A stretch of 64,000 bases of DNA, from contig NZ_CP108055.1 of the NCBI RefSeq assembly GCF_036174265.1, forward strand, positions 4,340,001 through 4,404,000, given 5' to 3'. The first letter of the stretch is position 1, and every line of letters starts with the position of its first letter. Positions 61,618 to 64,000 of the stretch are shown piece by piece. The notes under the pieces were generated by a model that did no database searches, was not told the DNA's origin, and saw nothing but the letters and a program-made list of their open reading frames with translations. Position numbers and translations under genes: made by a program. The stretch comes from Streptomyces sp. NBC_00285. Lineage in GTDB: Bacteria > Actinomycetota > Actinomycetes > Streptomycetales > Streptomycetaceae.

Positions 61618-63867
61618 ATGAAATTCACCGACGGCTACTGGCTGCTGCGGGAGGGCGTCACCGCGGACCATCCGGCCGTGGTCCACGAGGTCGTCGCGTC
61701 GGACGGCGGGCTCGACATCCACGCGCCGTCCCAGCCCATCCGCCACCGCGGCGACCTGCTGAAGGGACCGGTCGTGACGATCAGCGCCCACGCGCCGATG
61801 CCCGACGTCATCGGCATCACCTTCACCCACTTCGAGGGCGATCAGCCGGACGGCCCCGAATTCGACCTCGCCAAAGAGGAGTTCACCCCACACTCCGGGT
61901 CCGACGAGGAGTTCGCGACCCTCACCTCCGGCACCCTGTCGGTCCGGTTCGCCCGCTCGGGGCCCTGGCAGGTCGACTTCCTCGCCGACGGCCGGGTCCT
62001 CACGAGCAGCGGCACCAAGAACATGGGCATCATGCGGGACGCCGCCGGGGCGCACTACCTGCGTGAGCAGCTCGGCCTCACCGTCGGCACCTCCGTGTAC
62101 GGCCTGGGCGAACGCTTCGGACCCCTGGTCAAGAACGGCCAGGTCGTCGACATCTGGAACGCCGACGGCGGCACCGCCACCGAACAGGCCTACAAGAACG
62201 TCCCGTTCTACCTGACGGACGCGGGCTACGGCGTCTTCGTCGACCACCCGGGCAAGGTCTCCTTCGAGGTCGGCTCGGAGGCCGTGTCGCGCGTCCAGTT
62301 CAGCGCGGAGACCCAGGAGTTGACGTACTACGTCATCCACGGGCCCTCCCCCAAGGAGATCATCCGCAAGTACACGGCCCTCACCGGCCGCCCGGCCCTC
62401 CCGCCCGCCTGGTCGTTCGGCCTGTGGCTGTCGACGTCCTTCACGACGTCGTACGACGAGGAGACCGTGACGTCCTTCATCGACGGCATGCGGGAGCGTG
62501 AACTGCCCCTGTCCGTCTTCCACTTCGACTGCTTCTGGATGCGCGAGTTCAACTGGTGCGACTTCCAGTGGGACCCGCGGGTCTTCCCCGACCCCGAGGG
62601 CATGCTGGCGCGGCTGCACGCGCGGGGCCTGAGAGTCTCCGCGTGGATCAACCCGTACATCGCCCAGCGATCGCCCCTGTTCGCGGAGGGCAAGACCCTC
62701 GGCCACCTCCTGAAGCGGCCCGACGGCAGCGTCTGGCAGTGGGACCTGTGGCAGCCCGGCATGGCCCTGGTCGACTTCACCAGCCCGGCCGCCCGCGACT
62801 GGTACGCCGGCAAGCTGGAGGCGCTTCTCGCGCAGGGCGTCGACTGCTTCAAGACCGACTTCGGTGAGCGGGTCCCGCTGGACGTGGAGTGGTCCGACGG
62901 CTCCGACCCGGAGCGGATGCACAACTACTACACCTACCTCTACAACCAGACCGTCTTCGACGTGCTGCGCAAGCACCGCGGTGAGGAGGAGGCGGTGGTG
63001 TTCGCCCGCTCGGCGACCGCGGGCAGCCAGAAGTTCCCGGTGCACTGGGGCGGCGACTGCGAGGCGACCTACGAGTCGATGGCCGAGTCGCTGCGCGGCG
63101 GACTCTCCCTCGGCCTGTCCGGCTTCGGCTTCTGGAGCCACGACATCGGCGGCTTCGAGGGCACCCCGACACCCGCCCTGTTCAAGCGGTGGCTGGCCTT
63201 CGGCATGCTGTCCTCCCACAGCCGCCTGCACGGCAGCTCCTCCTACCGGGTGCCGTGGCTGTTCGACGAGGAGTCCGTGGACGTACTGCGGCACTTCACC
63301 CGCCTCAAGCTGAGCCTCATGCCGTATCTCTACGAGGCCGCGCGCACCGCCCACACCGAGGGCGTGCCGGTGATGCGGGCGATGGTCCTGGAGTTCCCGG
63401 ACGACCCCGGATGCGCGCATCTGGAACGGCAGTACATGCTCGGCCCCGACCTGCTGGTGGCCCCGGTGTTCAGCGACGAGGGCGAGGTCTCCTACTACGT
63501 CCCCGAGGGCACCTGGACCCACTTCGTGACCGGCGAGACGGTGACCGGGCCGCGCTGGGTGCGCGAGAAGCACGACTTCCTCAGTGTGCCGCTGCTGGTC
63601 AGGCCGGGTGCCGTGCTCCCGATCGGCGCGGTGGACGACCGGCCCGACTACGACCACGCCGACGGGGTGACCCTGCGGGCGTACGGCCTGGGGCGGGGCG
63701 AGCAGGTCACGGTGCGGGTCGGCGAGGTCGCCTTCACCGTCGTACGCGAGGGGGACACGCTCCGGGCGTCCTGCGCGGACCCGTCGGCGCCCTGGGGTCT
63801 CGCCGCGGGCGGGCGCGAGGCGCGGGCGCGGGCCGGGACCGGGTTCCTCTCCCTGGAGCTTGGCTGA
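61618..63867 (+). CDS. Alpha-xylosidase, glycoside hydrolase family 31 (YicI-like)
   Basis: 749 residues, no signal peptide, so intracellular. The nucleophile is D414 in [10 protein letters not shown] and the acid/base is D480 in [10 protein letters not shown]; both match the YicI alpha-xylosidase, as does [10 protein letters not shown] near the -1 site. It releases alpha-linked xylose from imported xyloglucan fragments. Final part is a beta-sandwich. The stop overlaps the LacI start. Confidence 0.9.
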   Translation: MKFTDGYWLLREGVTADHPAVVHEVVASDGGLDIHAPSQPIRHRGDLLKGPVVTISAHAPMPDVIGITFTHFEGDQPDGPEFDLAKEEFTPHSGSDEEFATLTSGTLSVRFARSGPWQVDFLADGRVLTSSGTKNMGIMRDAAGAHYLREQLGLTVGTSVYGLGERFGPLVKNGQVVDIWNADGGTATEQAYKNVPFYLTDAGYGVFVDHPGKVSFEVGSEAVSRVQFSAETQELTYYVIHGPSPKEIIRKYTALTGRPALPPAWSFGLWLSTSFTTSYDEETVTSFIDGMRERELPLSVFHFDCFWMREFNWCDFQWDPRVFPDPEGMLARLHARGLRVSAWINPYIAQRSPLFAEGKTLGHLLKRPDGSVWQWDLWQPGMALVDFTSPAARDWYAGKLEALLAQGVDCFKTDFGERVPLDVEWSDGSDPERMHNYYTYLYNQTVFDVLRKHRGEEEAVVFARSATAGSQKFPVHWGGDCEATYESMAESLRGGLSLGLSGFGFWSHDIGGFEGTPTPALFKRWLAFGMLSSHSRLHGSSSYRVPWLFDEESVDVLRHFTRLKLSLMPYLYEAARTAHTEGVPVMRAMVLEFPDDPGCAHLERQYMLGPDLLVAPVFSDEGEVSYYVPEGTWTHFVTGETVTGPRWVREKHDFLSVPLLVRPGAVLPIGAVDDRPDYDHADGVTLRAYGLGRGEQVTVRVGEVAFTVVREGDTLRASCADPSAPWGLAAGGREARARAGTGFLSLELG

Positions 63868-64000
63868 TGGCGAAGATCACCGAGGTGGCGCGGCGGGCCG
63901 GGGTCTCCCCGAGCACCGTCTCCTACGTCCTCAGCGGCAAGCGCCCGATCTCCGAGGAGACCCGGCAGCGGGTCGAGGCGGCCATCCGCGAGCTGGGCTA
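63867..64000 (+). CDS. LacI-family regulator, N-terminal part (3' end outside window)
   Basis: ATG 63867 overlaps the GH31 stop (TGATG). The 45 visible residues are a LacI helix-turn-helix: [20 protein letters not shown] then [18 protein letters not shown]. As last visible gene of the sugar operon it most likely represses it through the 18-bp palindrome at 58441. Confidence 0.85.
   Translation, partial: MAKITEVARRAGVSPSTVSYVLSGKRPISEETRQRVEAAIRELG

Noticed and set aside
1..64000. CRISPR arrays or insertion sequences
   Set aside because: No regularly spaced identical repeats and no transposase-like protein were seen on either strand.

Overview
The window is high-G+C actinobacterial chromosome, almost certainly Streptomyces. 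Third codon positions are nearly all G or C, GTG/TTG starts and ATGA/GTGA stop-start overlaps are common, and the gene content is typical of the genus: a HupA-type HU protein, a SigU-like ECF sigma factor with a zinc-type anti-sigma factor, a DUF397/DUF5753-XRE/ATPase cassette, a DNRLRE/RHS toxin pair and MatAB-like polysaccharide genes. From memory only, the run from the GH20 hexosaminidase (13.3 kb) to the MatAB-like genes (55.9 kb) follows the order of S. coelicolor SCO2943 to about SCO2963, broken by an insertion between about 31 and 51 kb that holds the accessory genes.

Layout. 0-5.2 kb: tail of a PucR regulator, an IclR regulator, a DEAD/DEAH helicase, and an MFS exporter coupled to a 41-residue microprotein. 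5.5-8.1 kb: tRNA-Cys(GCA), a nitrobindin-like heme protein, an internally duplicated SUKH-4 protein and a small P-loop kinase. 8.1-13.0 kb: a three-subunit molybdenum hydroxylase operon (FAD, [2Fe-2S], Mo subunits) with unusual features in two subunits. 13.3-17.9 kb: a sugar ABC importer with a GH20 beta-N-acetylhexosaminidase in one operon. 18.1-30.9 kb: conserved core genes (DUF3039, YqgE/AlgH, murA, hupA, ACT-domain malic enzyme, HelD-like RNAP-associated helicase, rsuA-sigU, CGNR regulator, HemD-winged-helix fusion, narK).

31-51 kb is the accessory part: an AAA ATPase fused to a PD-(D/E)XK-like nuclease domain; an ATPase/XRE/DUF397 regulatory cassette; a 2,408-residue secreted RHS-HINT polymorphic toxin ending in a GIY-YIG/URI-like nuclease, with an Imm26 immunity gene 2 bp downstream and a divergent DNRLRE/FG-GAP surface protein; two secreted proteins (a 253-residue unknown and a triple P-domain subtilisin) that share a precisely spaced upstream element; and a DUF2975/XRE/34-residue membrane peptide operon behind a tandem operator. 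51.3-55.9 kb: a three-gene operon for a PNAG-like exopolysaccharide. 56-57 kb: LysR regulator divergent from an MFS transporter. 58.4-64 kb: a lipoprotein/two-permease importer, a GH31 alpha-xylosidase and the start of a LacI regulator, behind a perfect 18-bp palindrome.

The best candidates for undescribed biology are the RHS-URI/Imm26/DNRLRE locus with a visible base-composition drop at its toxin tip, the shared promoter element of the two secreted proteins, the tandem-operator microprotein operon, the ATPase-nuclease fusion, and the molybdenum hydroxylase whose catalytic motifs look lost.
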